From contig WTPW01000975.1 of the NCBI GenBank assembly GCA_009809945.1, positions 153,402 through 217,401 on the forward strand: a DNA stretch of 64,000 nt, written 5' to 3'. The DNA comes from Gigaspora margarita (lineage: Eukaryota; Glomeromycota; Glomeromycetes; Diversisporales; Gigasporaceae). Numbering within the stretch: position 1 is the stretch's first letter; every line of letters starts with the position of its first letter. Below the pieces are notes generated by a model, which was not told the DNA's origin, did not search any database, and saw only the letters and a list, made by a program, of their open reading frames with translations. Below are positions 1 to 11,850 of this stretch, in pieces. The translations under genes and the position numbers were made by a program.

Positions 1-430
1 AAAAAAAAAAAACAAAATAAAACCAAAAAAAAATGAAATGAAAACAAAAAATGAAACGAAAATAAAAAACAAAAAGCGAAAAAAAAACAAAATAGAAGAT
101 CTAATTATAAACAAAAGATCTAATCTGATCTTGTAGTACAGAATTTGAACATCATCGAACTATTTCAAAAAATTAATCCAACGCAATCCAGGTTACAGAT
201 TGGGTTGGTTTGCACAAGGTTTCAAAAAGTTGTTTGTTTTCTTGCAAAGGTGTTCTTGTAAAGTACCAAAATAAAAATAAAATAAAAAATAAATAAAATG
301 AAAACAAAAAAAATAAAATAAAAACAAAGAAACGAAATGAAAACAAAAAAGCAGATCTGATCTTGTAGTACAGAATTCGAACTATTTCAAATAATTAGTC
401 CAATGCATGATCCAGGTTACACTGATCTAC
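1..430. repeat. A-rich low-complexity DNA with a diverged direct repeat
   Basis: Long purine runs of the form AAAATAAAAC/AAAATGAAAA fill the first 110 bases and 265-350. A unit of about 75 bases containing GATCTTGTAGTACAGAATT, a run reading CGAACTATTTCAAA and then CCAGGTTACA occurs near 127-205 and again near 357-425. No reading frame of interest is present. The two copies differ by small indels, so this is an old local duplication rather than a recent one. Confidence 0.6.
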
Positions 431-489
431 TGATCCTAGCTTGGTTTAAAGAGGATCGAAATATTTCATTATAATTTTCAAAATTTCTA

Positions 490-620
490 ACGGAATATAT
501 CGAAATTTTGATATTTGAAATATTTTGTTATATATTACGTAATATTTTGCTTATATTATGGTTTATAAGATCTTATGTAAGATTATGCTATTATAAATTT
601 GCTGATGAAGTTGCCATACC
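490..620 (+). repeat. Dispersed repeat copy related to 43,650-43,816
   Basis: The stretch ending in TTATGTAAGATTATGCTATT is nearly the same as one at 43,755-43,815 (shared core GTAAGATTATGCTATTATAA). Both copies are preceded by runs of GAAATATTT. It can be read as a short open frame (508-714), but the frame is made of AT-rich repeat DNA with no domain, so I treat it as non-coding. Confidence 0.55.
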
Positions 621-1204
621 CTTATTGTTTTGTTTATTTATAGATTTACAAATGTTTGAAAAAGAGTTTTTTTTTAAGATAGATGGATCTTATATAAAAA
701 CAAAAATACTATAGATAATAGTAGCTATTTAAAAATATTTCTAATTACAAGTATTAGGACCCCGGACATCTCTCATATAGGTTATAACTGGATTTTGCCA
801 ATTTTGACCTAATTTGCTAAAAATAACAAAATCTATTTACTTTAATAACTTCTAATCCAGTGATCAGAATTGAATAAACTTTTTTTTGTTAGATGCGCCT
901 CACTAAAAGCTTTATTTTAAAAAAGTTTATTCAAATTTAACTAATGAATGCCAAGATAATTACTAAAAACTGTTTTTTGCTTCTCAAATTTTAGATGTTT
1001 TTGCTAAAAAATTTCAAGTATGATCTCTATACTAGATGTTCAGGGTTCTCAAGTATTAGTTAATGTTATAATGCAAGTTATCAAAGTATAAATGAATAAT
1101 TGTATAGAACAGATACTATTTTACTGAGTTTTTTGTTAAAGATAGGCTATATTGGAGTTCTAAAGATATAAATAATAGAAATAAAAACTAGAACTAACTA
1201 TATA
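621..1204. other. AT-rich DNA without recognisable features
   Basis: I see no gene, RNA promoter or clear repeat boundary. At 759-790 the motif AGGACCCCGGACATC resembles one end of the 180-bp MITE family found at 15,119, but no partner end follows, so it may be a remnant. Confidence 0.4.
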
Positions 1205-1440
1205 GTGTAAGTCAGTAGAAAAAGAACAAATTTTTTCTAAGTAAAAGTTTTTTTGACTTTAAACTTAAATATCTTAACAACTATTTTAATAAATTTAATA
1301 AATTTTTTTTTATTTTAATCCTATATAATTTCAAGATTAAAATAAAAAAAATTTTTAGCAAATAGTTGTTAAAATATTTAAATTTAAAAATTAAAAAAAT
1401 TTTACTAAAAATGATTTGTCCCTTTTCTACTAACTCACCC
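1205..1440. mobile_element. TA-flanked MITE, 236 bp
   Basis: The left end reads GTGTAAGTCAGTAGAAAA and the right end, complemented, GGGTGAGTTAGTAGAAAA. The arms continue to pair for most of the element (ACAAAT, then T/A runs). TA dinucleotides lie directly outside both ends (1203-1204 and 1441-1442), the target duplication typical of Tc1/mariner-type elements. There is no coding capacity. Confidence 0.65.
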
Positions 1441-1701
1441 TATATATATATGCCAATATTTTAGTAATATAGTAAAAATAAGTTAGCAATACAAAAAATT
1501 AGAGTATTTAAATAGGCAATTTTCTAGTAAATTGCAAATATAGTATCTAGTATAAAATTTTCAAATAGGCTACTTAAAATAGATAACCAAAATTTTATAT
1601 ATAGCTAATTGTAATTTTATCCATATAATACTTTCAAAAAATAACTAATAAAATTTTTGTTCTTAAAACAACAAAAAAAAAAATAAAAAAGACAGTTATA
1701 T

Positions 1702-2622
1702 TTATAATACTATCTCTTCATCTGTTATGCAAGCAAATTTGATTACAAAATTTATTTTTTGTATAATTGTTAAAAAAGTAGATAGGAAAGGTTCTCCTAA
1801 AATATATTTAAATTAATTTAGTTAGCTTTATACAATACTTTGACAAAGTATTGATTTTAAATTTGTCATATTAAAAATTTTTACTAACTAAAAATTATAT
1901 TGTTGTCTGTATATAAAATTATATCAAAAATATTAAAAATATTTAACAGTGAACAACTTTTGATCTGCTAATCCATTTTGGATAGTTTAATTACCAAAAT
2001 AATTGTCTAAATAAGACGATTCTAATGAGACTAAAATTGCTAAAATTCGATCACAGAATCCCAAAATCAATAATGGTTAATTATATTACAAATCTTTATC
2101 TTAGGATTCTGTAATCAGATTTTGATAATTTTGGATTTATTAGAATTATTTCACTAAAACAATCGATTATTTGGGTAGTTAAATCATTCAAAACAGATTA
2201 ATAGATCAAAAGTTATTTAATATTGAAGATTTTTAATATATTATTAATAATTTCAATATGCATAAATATAATAAATTAAACCAACTTAAACAATTTTTTT
2301 TAATTTTTTTATATTTAGTAAAGCTTAAAATAAAAATTTAAATAATAATTAGGGATCAAATATATTTATAAAATTTTTTAAAATTTAAAACTTTAATTAT
2401 TTTTTCTAATTTTATAGAAATAGATTAATTTTAATTTTGTATAAATTTATATAAAACATAATTATTTATAATAATTTATCATTTAAAAACAAAATATAAA
2501 TCTAAAAAATTAATATATTAAAAAATTAAATAAACTTCTATAAAAATTTTTTTAAAAATATTATATAACTTTTTGCAAGCAAATTTGTCTGTACCTATCT
2601 AACAGATAAAGAGATATTATAT
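1702..2622. mobile_element. GCAAGCAAATTTG-family element (older copy) with a nested palindrome
   Basis: ATCTCTTCATCTGTTATGC plus GCAAGCAAATTTG at the left is mirrored by GCAAGCAAATTTG, CTAACAGATAAAGAGAT at the right. The same GCAAGCAAATTTG signature bounds the elements at 35,457-36,103 and 47,020-47,673. The middle is occupied by another palindromic family (1,942-2,222). Ends are less exact than in the two younger copies, so boundaries are approximate. Confidence 0.5.
1942..2222. repeat. Palindromic family Q, copy 1
   Basis: The left arm starts GAACAACTTTTGATCTGCTA and the right arm ends AATAGATCAAAAGTTATT. They pair across a centre near 2,080. Within each arm lie the diagnostic blocks ACCAAAAT, GACGATTCTAATGAG and AATCACAGNATCCCAA (the last in variant form). 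Related arms occur at 2,763-2,940, 7,560-8,190, 14,400-14,570, 15,850-16,170 and 31,768-32,090. It is non-coding. Confidence 0.7.
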
Positions 2623-4690
2623 AATACCTATATTAGAACACTTTCTAAAATTTTTAAATTTTACTAAATAATCCTATTGTGTTACTAAAGAGAGCACTAT
2701 TTATCACATGATTTTTAGGATTGAAAAGGAGGATCAGAAAATTACTAGATTCTAATAGCAAATAACTTTTGATTGGCTAAAATTATTAAAATTATTAAAT
2801 ATTTTTAAACTTTAATATTAAATAATTTTGAACTAGTAACTATTTTGAATAATTTTATTACAAAATATTCAGCTCAATAAGATGATCCAATGAGTCTAAA
2901 ATTATCAAAATCCAATCACAGAATCCCAAGATCATTATAGATTTGTATTGCTTTAATTATATTATTTTCATATATATTAAAAATTATTATTAAAGATTTT
3001 ATAAACTTTAATATCAGTCAACTAGTACTTTGATCTGCAATCTGACTAATTCAGATTGATCTGACATTTGGATTAAATGCAAATATCCTTGTCCATCAAT
3101 TTTAAATAGATAGATTTGTAATATAATTAGGATTGAGAATGAGGATTATTATAATCCTTACAATCCTTACTAGATTAACACATGATATACATGTCATAGT
3201 TCTGATTGGTTATTGCTTATGGACAGAAATAAGATTTAATATGAATGACCATACTACGCATAGACCGCTTTTTGTGATATGCCCACCCTACCAATAATTT
3301 GAATTTTTTTTAAAAAAAAAGATAAAATAATAAGATAAAAAATAAAAATCTATATATTAAAAAATTTTGATCAACGTGTCTGTCTATGGCGCAGTTCTTT
3401 TATACAGCATTTGTTCTGTATTATGTTCGAGAGGTGTCTAATTTATGCACCAGATTGAAATGTATATGAAGATAAAACAGACAAAACAATAAAACAATCT
3501 ATTGTTTGCATTCTTTGTAATAATATATTGCTATTTTAATTTAACAATTCTAGAGTTTCGGTTAGTTCTTATACCAAAAGTCTATCACCAAAAAAAAAAT
3601 CAATAAAATAGCAAAAATTTTTTTAATTAATAAATATTGTATTATACTGAATCGGCACATATTTTATTTTCATCGTTGAGTTAAAGATAAATATAAAGAT
3701 TATTTAAGTATCATATTAATTAGGTGAATTAGATATTATTAAAAAGACTAATATACGTATTAGTGATAGATATAACAGCAAAAAACAAAAATTCTTTATG
3801 AAATTTTAATACTATATAAGTACAAACACCCATAACCAAAATACTAAATTTTAACTTTAAAGCGCTATTAGAATGATTTTTAATACAAACTTTCTTATCC
3901 TAATACTAACCATTAGAGTTTCAATCTGTTAAAGATAATTATCAGATATTCGGACCTGAATTTATTCAGATATTCATTTACTATTAATATCCAGATAATA
4001 ATTTGAATACTTTTCAAATTATCAGGATAGCTAAGTGATCTGAATTATCCGGATAATTCAGATATGGATGATGGATTTATCCGAATTGGAACTTTACTAA
4101 CCATAAAGAGATGTTAGAATGATTTTAGAATACAAACTTTCTCATCCTAACATTAACCGTAAAGAACTGTTAGAATGATTATTTTGCTTTATTTACTTTT
4201 TATGTTATACTAATGATTGGCTAAAAATACATGACTGCTATCTTCTTTTACATATAAATTTTACAGAAGTGTTACCAAAATTCTAGGTCAGATGCGTCGA
4301 ATATAGGTCAGCGTTTAGCCCTAATTGTTAGCAAGTACTATAGCAAAATTATCAGCTAAGCATTTTTTAATTAATGAATGGATATGATTTATTAGTAAAA
4401 ATTTTTATAATCTTGGGGCAAAATTGATTAATTCCAATCCAGCTGACTATATTTCTGATGCACTCTGAAGTATTCTGTTCCAGAATTTTGGGACCCTCCT
4501 GTATGAGTTTCTATATATCGTAGATTATGCAAGGAAGTTTTGGAAATACTAATTATTCATCAAAATTCGCAATTTGATTGGTTGATCAATGATTTTTCTG
4601 GATTGAATTCGATTCGAATTATAAGTGGATTCATGGCATAGAATCCGAATTCAATCCAGATAGTTTTGAAAAAATAGAATCGAAGCTCTA
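2623..4690. other. AT-rich repeat remnants, no gene seen
   Basis: Half-arms of palindromic family Q are visible at about 2,763-2,940 and 3,020-3,060 (GAACTAGTAACTATTTTG, AAAATTATCAAAATCCAATC). A short internally inverted stretch lies at 4,590-4,670, where GGATTGAATTCGATTCGAAT is mirrored by CCGAATTCAATCC. A recurring TTAGAATGATTTT...TACAAACTTTCT block appears twice (3,868-3,900 and 4,112-4,145). No open frame or RNA gene is recognisable. Confidence 0.45.
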
Positions 4691-6215
4691 CAGTTAACCG
4701 ATATATTACATGAAAATTTTTTACTATTAAATTTATAAAAAAATATATAAAATCACAATAACTTTAAATTCATTATATTTCTTCACCTACATATTAACTT
4801 AAAATTAAATTTTTTAGAAATATAGAACAAAGGGAGAAGAAAAAAATTGAGCTTAAAAATTGAATTAAAATTTTGCTAATTTTGTACAAAATGAAAATAT
4901 AACTTCACTAAAAACAAATATTTTTCAATTTTAAGATAAAAAGCATATATAAAAATATGCTTTAAACAACTTTACTTAGGTAACAGAAGTAGGTTACCTT
5001 GTAAAAAAAATGGATTATCTATGTACTAAAGTTAAAATTTATCATATTTCAATATAACTCTTTTTTTCTTATTAGATAACCTACTTTGAGCTCTTAAGCA
5101 AAGTTGTTCTGCATGTAATTTTATTTATAATTAATATTAAAATGCGCTTTTTTAGACCTTTTACTAAGTAAAAAATAGGGTTAAAGTTAGAAAAAAAATT
5201 TTTTAAAAAGTTTTTTTAGAAAAAAATTTTTTTTTAACTTTAATCCTATTTTTTACTTAGTAAAAATAAAGTTATTACCTGGGTTAGCTAACTTATACAA
5301 GTCAGCTAACCTAGTAAGTCACAGGTTAAAAATAACTCTGATCTAGATCAAATAGATCATAATTCAAAACAAACTAAAATACGTAATTCACCAAATAAAA
5401 CTCTTACTCAGGTTGTCTAATCTGTACAAATCAGCTTTATAACAGAACATGGATCAGCTTTTTAAAATACAGTAAATATTTTCCGTAAAAATGAAAGCAG
5501 ATTTATACAAGGTCAAAAAATCTTTCAATATATAATTCAAAAAATTCTATTTAAATATTTATAATACAGGCTGTTCTCTATACAACTAGTTTTAATTAAG
5601 GGTCATTATATCAACTTTTAAGTATCAACTTTAAAAACTTCATGAATTTCTGTTTGATCCATTGACCTGAGTCATAACCTAGGAAATACCTAACTAGTAC
5701 AGGATGGTATTTTTTAATCCAGATCAGAACTCTAAATAAAAGGTCTGAGATAGCACATTTTGACTTTAATTACAAATAAAATTATATGCTAAACAACTTT
5801 GCTTAAGAGCCCAAAGTAAGTTACCTAATAAGAAAAAAAGTTATATATTGAAATACAATAAATTTTAACTTTAGTACATAGATAACCCATTTTTCTTACA
5901 AGGTAATCTATTTTTGTCACCTAAGTAAAATTGTTTAGAGCATGATTTTATATATGCTTTTTTCTTAAAATCAAAAAAATATTTGTTTTTAGTGAAGTTA
6001 CATTTTCATTTTGTACAAAATCAGCAAATTTTAATCTAATTTTTAAGCTTAATTTTTTCTTCTCCTCTTGTTTTATATTTTCAAAAAATTTAATTTTAAT
6101 ATATAGGAAAAGAAACATCATGAATTCAAAGCTTATAGTAATTATATGTTGCTTTTTATAAATTTATATATAACAAAATACTCAGTCATAAATAGTATGA
6201 CAAATCAGTTAACTG
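4691..6215. mobile_element. Large palindromic element U, copy 1 (1.5 kb)
   Basis: The outer ends CAGTTAACCGAT and (complemented) CAGTTAACTGAT start arms that pair over about 500 bases each, including the blocks ATATAGAACAA..GGGAGAAGAA and GGTTACCTTGTAA. The loop holds TTACTAAGTAAAAAATAGGG and its mirror. Copies are at 16,983-18,676 and 49,645-50,729. Relative to copy 2, this copy has about 475 extra bases between TAGTAAAA and AGGTCTGAG (5,266-5,740). No transposase is encoded; a DNA transposon derivative is likely. Confidence 0.7.
5266..5740. mobile_element. Insertion inside element U copy 1 (about 475 bp)
   Basis: In copy 2 of the palindrome the sequence TTACTTAGTAAAA is followed immediately by GGTCTGAGAAAGTGC (18,184-18,210). 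Here the two halves are separated by about 475 bases that contain GTTAGCTAACTTATACAAGT and its partial mirror CAGCTAACCTAGTAAG. The boundaries come from this comparison; I could not find convincing terminal repeats or a target duplication. Confidence 0.5.
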
Positions 6216-6263
6216 ATATTAAATAAAAAATAACTTATTATATACTAGTATGTACATATGGGT

Positions 6264-6540
6264 AGTATTGTTATAGAATAGCTTTGGACAATAATTTGAA
6301 CAATTTTAGACAATTTTTAACAATTAAATAAAGTAAATTAACTTGAAATTTTATTAAGATAACCTATTTTAATTTTAACTAGAATGTGTTTAGTATCTAA
6401 AAAATATAGATATATATTTTTTAAATAAATTTATTAATTATTAAAGCCTAGACAAACTTTGAGCAATCTTGAATGTTTGAACAATTTTGGATGTGAACAA
6501 GCCAAAAAAGGCTATGAATAGCCAAAACGTACAACACTGC
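6264..6540. mobile_element. hAT-type MITE, 277 bp, perfect 8-bp target duplication
   Basis: The element begins AGTATTGTTATAG and ends CGTACAACACTGC, so the termini are imperfect inverted repeats of the CAGTGTTG type common in hAT elements. The 8 bases ATATGGGT occur immediately before (6,256-6,263) and after (6,541-6,548). The interior repeats GGACAATNTTGAACAATTT-like units and codes for nothing. The exact duplication makes this a confident insertion call. Confidence 0.75.
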
Positions 6541-6548
6541 ATATGGGT

Positions 6549-7125
6549 ATTAATAAATTAATTTGCAAATTCATATAATTTATAAGGGCGCTAACATTTA
6601 TTAGGTAATATTTTAGAGGATGGGAATCAAGCAAAACCTTACCTTATATAAAAAAATTATAGCCAATCAAATTTAGTACCTAACAGTAGGGTAAGCCTCT
6701 ATAGTAAATGGATATTAGATAATAAATATCAGCACCCTAAATTTTATAACCAAAAAATTAAAGCTAATTTGAGATTAGGGTTAGTAAAAAAAATTTGAAA
6801 ATTTTTTTTTGTTTTTCAGAAACATAAAATATTAAATTTATATTTTCAAAAAAGTTTTAATATTCCTATAATAAAAATTGATATTACAATCTAATCCTAT
6901 AGCTAAAAAAGCATATATACCATGCCACAACTAACAAATAACTGTACATGTTATGGCACAACTAAAAAAAAAAATAATAAAATAAAATAAAGGCATGCTA
7001 TAGCAAAAAAAAACTATCACAATAGGGAACACAAATTATAGCTTTTATGTTCCTACTTTGTTTCTAATAGGGAACATAAATTCTAAATTTAATGTTTCTA
7101 AATTTTTTAAATGTTCCTGGGAATA
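6549..7125. other. AT-rich DNA with a short repeated unit
   Basis: No gene is visible. Around 7,020-7,115 the segment GGGAACA-CAAATT..ATGTTCC recurs two to three times in alternating orientation. A pair of ATGCCACAACTAACAAATA / TTATGGCACAACTA units lies at 6,920-6,970. Confidence 0.4.
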
Positions 7126-7133
7126 CTAGGAAC

Positions 7134-7311
7134 AGGACCTTAAAATATATATAGATAGGTCAGATTAATTATAAAATTACTAAAAAATAGAAAGATCTGC
7201 AAAAAACCTCAAAAATAAGCAAAAATTACTAAAAATAAAAAAGATCTGTATAAAAACCCCAAAAAATAAGCAAACTAATATTTGATCTATCTATGTATAT
7301 TTCAGGGTCCT
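7134..7311. mobile_element. 180-bp MITE family, copy 1 (178 bp, CTAGGAAC duplication)
   Basis: The termini are AGGACCTTAAAATATATA and, complemented, AGGACCCTGAAATATACA; the interior has two AAAGATCTGCA/TATAAAAACC blocks separated by AAATAAGCAAAA. The 8-bp sequence CTAGGAAC flanks both sides (7,126-7,133 and 7,312-7,319). Further copies are at 15,119, 44,557 and 63,841. The 8-bp duplication fits a hAT-like transposase acting in trans. Confidence 0.8.
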
Positions 7312-7436
7312 CTAGGAACATTAAATCTTTAACACTGGTTAGAGTAAGGGTTAGCTTTGGGTTGAAAGATTTATAGTTTATGCTAAAATTTTGCAAGAAA
7401 TATTTTTTGTTAGAATCTAAAGAGTAGTTTCATAAG

Positions 7437-8345
7437 GGGCTTCTAGAAATTACATAATTTTTTGGTGGGTAGGTAGGGTCCCGAAAATATCAGGTTATAA
7501 TTATAATTCTGGTCAAAATTTTATAATTCTAGCTAAAAGTATAAAATTATAAAATTATTAATAACTATTGCTCTACTGGACCAATTTAGATGATTTAACT
7601 ACCAAAATGTTTGTTTCTCTGAGACATTCTAACAAGTCCAAAATCGTTAAAATCTAATCACAGGGTCCCAAGATTGTTTAACTTTTGTGTAATTTTAATA
7701 GTAACTTTTTAGAATCACTAAGTAAATTTCTTTAATATTGAATAACTTTTGATTCACTGACCCGCTTTGGATTATTTAACTACCAATATGTTTGTCTTAA
7801 TGAGATGATTCTAACAAGCCTAAAATTGCTAAATTCTAATCACAGGATCCCAAGATCGATAAAGATTTGTATTGTTAAACAAACAAAAAATCTTTATTGA
7901 TTCTGGAATCCTGTAATTAGAAAGAATTTAGCAATTTCGAGTTTGTTAGAAATGTTTCACTGAGATGAATATTTTGGTAGTTAAATCAGCCAAAACGGGC
8001 CAGTGAATCAAAAGTTATTCAATATTAAAGAAATTTACTTAGTAAAAATCACTATTAAAATTATACAAAAGTTGAACATCTTGGGACTCTGTGATTAGAT
8101 TTTAATGATTTTGGGCTTGTTAGAATCATCTTAGTGAGACAAACATTTGGTAGTAAAATCATCTAGATTGGTCCAGTAGAGCAAATAGTTATTATTAATT
8201 TTATAAATTGAAATATATAAATAAATTTTAAAAAATATAAAATTTGATTGGCTAATAGAATATCAGGTGTGGGTGAAGAAATAAAATTTTGAAATTTATT
8301 AGTAACAAAATATTATGTAATTTCTGGAAGCCTTCTAAGGGAAGT
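7437..8345. mobile_element. TIR element with nested family-Q palindromes
   Basis: GGGGCTTCTAGAAATTACAT near 7,437 is mirrored by ATGTAATTTCTGGAAGCC at 8,318-8,335. Inside are two levels of family Q: outer arms at 7,560-7,690 and 8,070-8,190 and an inner complete palindrome at 7,738-8,020. This is a Russian-doll arrangement of three inverted repeats. No coding sequence is seen. Confidence 0.55.
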
Positions 8346-8671
8346 GACAAAAATCAAATGATTTTTTAGGGGGAATGAGGATAAAAAATGTAAAAATTAT
8401 ATATAAGAACCTGACCAAATCTATATTAAAGAGAAGTAAGAAAAGTAGGCCTCTAATAAAAAATAATCAGATGATTAATGACATGGTCCTAAGCAAATTT
8501 TGGGTTATGATATGAACTCATATAGGACCCCGAAGAATACAGATTCAGACTCAAAATTTTAATATAACTTTATACACTTAATTTTATTAAAAGCTTTATA
8601 CAAAATTATTATATAAGTTCAAATTGTACTATAAATTTTACAATTTTAGATCTGACCATATATTTCTATTC
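8346..8671. other. AT-rich spacer, no feature recognised
   Basis: The only notable string is AGGACCCCGAAGAATACA at 8,524, which resembles one end of the 180-bp MITE family without a matching second end. Confidence 0.4.
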
Positions 8672-8926
8672 TGAAAATAAACTATCCTTTTGTTTTAACC
8701 AAAAAATCTAAAAACTTGTTTATTCAAAAATAAGCTATCCTAATCGATAATAGTTACTATATAGTAAAGTTAAAATTTTACTATGTAAATCGATTATAAT
8801 CACTTAAGTAAACTTGTTTGGAAGATCAAAATACATATGTTGTAATATTTTCATACAAATTGGAGAAGTTTTTATTATTTGAGGTTTAATTTTTATGTTT
8901 GTCAAAAAATTAAAAATTTTTTAACA

Positions 8927-9990
8927 TAGAAACTCTTTTCAACGATCCCTTATACCAAAATTTCAAGAACCCTGACCTACGAAAACTCTATAGTTAATAT
9001 ATTTAACATGCAACAAAACTCCACTAGAAGCAGCTGGAACTCAAAGCTAATTATCGTATGTTTGGTTGTAACTGAAATAGAGTTAAAAAAAATTTGAACC
9101 CTTATGGGAGAAGCCTCTGGGCAAAAGACTCTAGTGCTACCAAGCAAAGAAGTAGTAAGCAAGACAACCTGGAGCTTTGTCAAGTTTTACGGATGTGAAA
9201 ACAGAAGTAAACACTTGGTTAGATATTTTATTCTATATAGCGTAACTTCTTCAAAGTCCTTCCACTTTGGTACTTTCCCTTGGCACTCCTTTGGCTTTCA
9301 AAATTTCAACAAAAGTGGGCGATTTGGTTTAATCACTCCAAAAGATCAGCATTGTTTACTCTTCCATTTTGGGATTGCAGCTTCCGAATCAGATCAAGTC
9401 ACGAGTAAAGTTCAGGACGTGGATAGTTTGAAGATAAACACGAAGCAAAATTTCTTTCTAGAACCTTCTATTAGCCGTAGTTTTCTTTTCTTCTTATATA
9501 TATTCTACTAGCTTTTTTCTATATGTTTTTGCTGTATATATGATATTAGGCATTTTATTGCAAGATTTCATATAATTTTTAAAATAGCTTCTGGCAAAAT
9601 TAGCGTTGTCAACAGCCTGATTTTTGCCTTTTCCTTCATTCTTTTCATTTTATATTTGTTTTTTTTACTTTGGTTTTCACTTAGGTAGTGTATGCTTTTT
9701 CCCACTTATATTTCCTCTTTTTTTTTCTATATACTAGTTTTTTTTTCAAATTTCCTTTACTCAAGAAGCATGGAGAAGAAGGGTTTAATTTAGGCTGTCT
9801 GATAACGCCTTCTAATTTTGATAGCAAACTTTGTTTGTTTTATCAGATTAGTGCGGCAGGTTGCACGTTGTATTCTTGAAAAATAGAGCAGGGTAATGTA
9901 GCGCTTATAGATTAAAATGATGTAATTCCTGAATTTCTGCATTTAAATATATTCTAATAAAGTTGACTATGAGACTGTCTAAGTGGAAAA
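8927..9990 (+). repeat. Repeat R copy A, about 1.06 kb, A-tailed, possible retroposed transcript
   Basis: This block shares scattered strong similarity with 14,603-15,845: CCAAAA.ATCAGCATTGTTT.CTCTTC, TTTAGGTAGTGTA-like, GAAGAAGGGTTTAAT-like and a shared AATAAAGTTG near the end. It finishes with AATAAAGTTG, about 20 more bases and then A10. The bases AAAAATTTTTTAA occur just before it, and a near copy follows the A run. The base composition is richer in G+C than its surroundings. A transcript-derived insertion is an inference. Confidence 0.45.
9104..9511 (+). pseudogene. Unidentified 135-codon open frame inside repeat R
   Basis: This is the longest simple open frame in the first 20 kb (135 residues). 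I do not recognise it. It is rich in Ser and Phe (SSKSFHFGTFPWHSFGFQNF), ends in a hydrophobic tail and has no clear motif. The matching part of copy B (about 14,760-15,060) is not open in the same frame, which argues against selection on a protein. I list it because it sits in the more GC-balanced core of the repeat. It may equally be chance. Confidence 0.2.
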
Positions 9991-10619
9991 AAAAAATTTT
10001 TTTAAAAAATATATAACGAACATAAAAATTACAAGTTAAATAATAAAAAGTTCTTTAATTTGTATGAAAATTTTGAAGAATATGCATTTTTATATTATGC
10101 ACATATTTACTTAAGCACTTATAATCGATTTATATAGTAAAATTTGGACTTTATTATGTAGTAACTATTTGCGATCGCTAATAAGCTTTTTGCACAGATA
10201 TTTTTTAAAAAAAATTCTTATACATATAAACTTGTGCAGTCAAGTTTTTTGTAGCAAAAAAAACAAATAAATAAACAAATAAATAAAAAAAAAGTGATAT
10301 ACATGCTATATGTTTCCAAAAATAAGCTATCTTTTTTAGATGATTTTTGGATACAAAAAATCTGAGGATAGGTTTTTGGTCAATTGCAAATAGTCATTAC
10401 ATAGTAAAGTCTAAATTCTACTATATAAATTGACTATTATCGCTTAAGTAAACTTGTTCAGAAGATAAAAATACATATATTCTAAAATTTTCTTTTTTTT
10501 TTATATCAAAGTTTCCACTATGAGGAAAAGCTTTTATTCAAGTATTCAAATCATAGGCGTTTCAAGGGGCACCCTGATATTTGTTATATAGATGAGAGTA
10601 CAACTAGTAGGGTTCCTCA

Positions 10620-10885
10620 AATTCAAATTAAATCAAATATTGGGTCAATTTGAATTTGATCAAATCAAATTGACCCTAATTTGAATTTGATTTGATTCAA
10701 ATATTTGGATTTGAATTTGATTTGAATTTGAATTTTTAATAGTAATTTTCAAATCAAATCAAATATTTGTCAAATCAAATCAAATTTGGTCAGATTTGAA
10801 TTTGATCAAATCAAATATAATCAAATTTGAATTTGAATTTGATCAAATATTTGATTCAAATATTTGAAGTTCAAATCAAATTGCA
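10620..10885. repeat. Simple-sequence array of CAAATCAAATTTGAATTTGA units
   Basis: About 265 bases are built almost only from CAAAT and its complement ATTTG (for example TTTGATTTGATTTGAATTTG). It can fold on itself many times. It has no coding potential; expansion by slippage is likely. Confidence 0.8.
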
Positions 10886-11550
10886 GAACCCTAACAACTA
10901 GCCACATGTACAACTTTTGGTTGTCTAATTTAAATAGTCTGTCTAAAAGTTCTACACTAGTTGCCATATCTGCAACCCAACTAGGAGGTAGTGCTTGGAC
11001 CCAAATATCTGGTTACCTGTTTTACTCTACCCATTTTATAAAAGCTAAATACGGGTAATCGTCAGTTTTTATTTAGCAGGTAACCGGATAAACCTACAGA
11101 TAACTGGATAACCCTACAGATAACTAATTAATTCTACAGATATTAATTAATAGTGCTTGAACCCAAATTTGCAAAACTCTACATTAATAGAACAAGTTAT
11201 CCTTGTAACTCTTATACAGATACAATCTTTGAACTTCCATACAAGATTTTTTATTTTATTTTTATTTTTATTTATTTATTTTATTAAAAAAAAACTTGAT
11301 AATGCATCTGGCCATTACGCAACAAATATTACAAAATTGTCGCACAATGAACAGTTTCTTGTATTATAGGCATGATATAAATTTTTTAAAATCCATCATT
11401 ATGAGCATCTATAACCTACTAATCCAACAAACCTCTAACCTAATTCTATTTTCCAACCTAACTCTAATACACTCAATTACTAAGATCACGGATCAATATA
11501 CTATCTATAACCTAATACTTAGATATTTGTTACAATCACGATCTAGGCAA
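10886..11550. other. No gene; repeated TAACCGGATAAACCTACAGA block
   Basis: Between 11,078 and 11,150 a unit of about 22 bases reading roughly CAGATAACTGGATAACCCTA is repeated three to four times. The short open frames here (10,864-11,058, 11,157-11,369, 11,296-11,574) overlap one another, have no motifs and are unlikely to be genes. Confidence 0.4.
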
Positions 11551-11850
11551 TCCTATAAAAAAATTGTATTCTAATTTCGTCCAAATTTCATCCAAATTTC
11601 ATTAGCAATGTTCTAAAATTTTTCTGCTTTTGTTCAAAAAAATGTTCTGAATGAAGTTAATTTTTCGAACATACTATATATTGTACTAATTTTGTACAAT
11701 ATTTATAATAATATTGTCGACCAAAAATTTCTCTTTTTATATCACAGTGTAAAAATTGTACAATAATGTACTGGTATTTAGAAAATCAACTCCATTCTGA
11801 ACATTTTTTCGAACAACACTTACAATAACTGAACAAATTTTTTTATAGGG
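11551..11850. mobile_element. MITE with CCTATAAAAAAATTG ends, 300 bp
   Basis: The left terminus CCTATAAAAAAATTGTATTC is mirrored by GAACAAATTTTTTTATAGG at the right. Inner blocks also pair (TGTTCTGAATGAAGTTAATT with its partner AACTCCATTCTGAACATTTT, and TTGTACTAATTTTGTACAA with TTGTACAATAATGTACTG). No clear target duplication was found, so the superfamily is unassigned. Confidence 0.55.

Larger units (their letters stand above)
8672..10190. mobile_element. Palindromic family P copy split by repeat R
   Basis: The left arm (8,672-8,913) carries CTGAAAATAAACTATCC, GATAATAGTTACTATATAG and ACTTAAGTAAACTTGTT. The right arm (about 9,995-10,190) carries the mirrored TTTACTTAAGC, ATAATCGATTTATATAG and TGTAGTAACTATT. 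In the intact copy at 43,861-44,369 these arms are joined by a short hairpin. Here about 1.06 kb of repeat R lies between them. The right terminus is degraded. Confidence 0.55.

Noticed and set aside
508..714. 68-codon hydrophobic frame
   Set aside because: It lies in a dispersed AT-rich repeat and has no motif or gene structure.
10620..10885. CRISPR-like array
   Set aside because: Repeats are continuous short words without unique spacers, and the genome is eukaryotic. No CRISPR array is present anywhere in the window.
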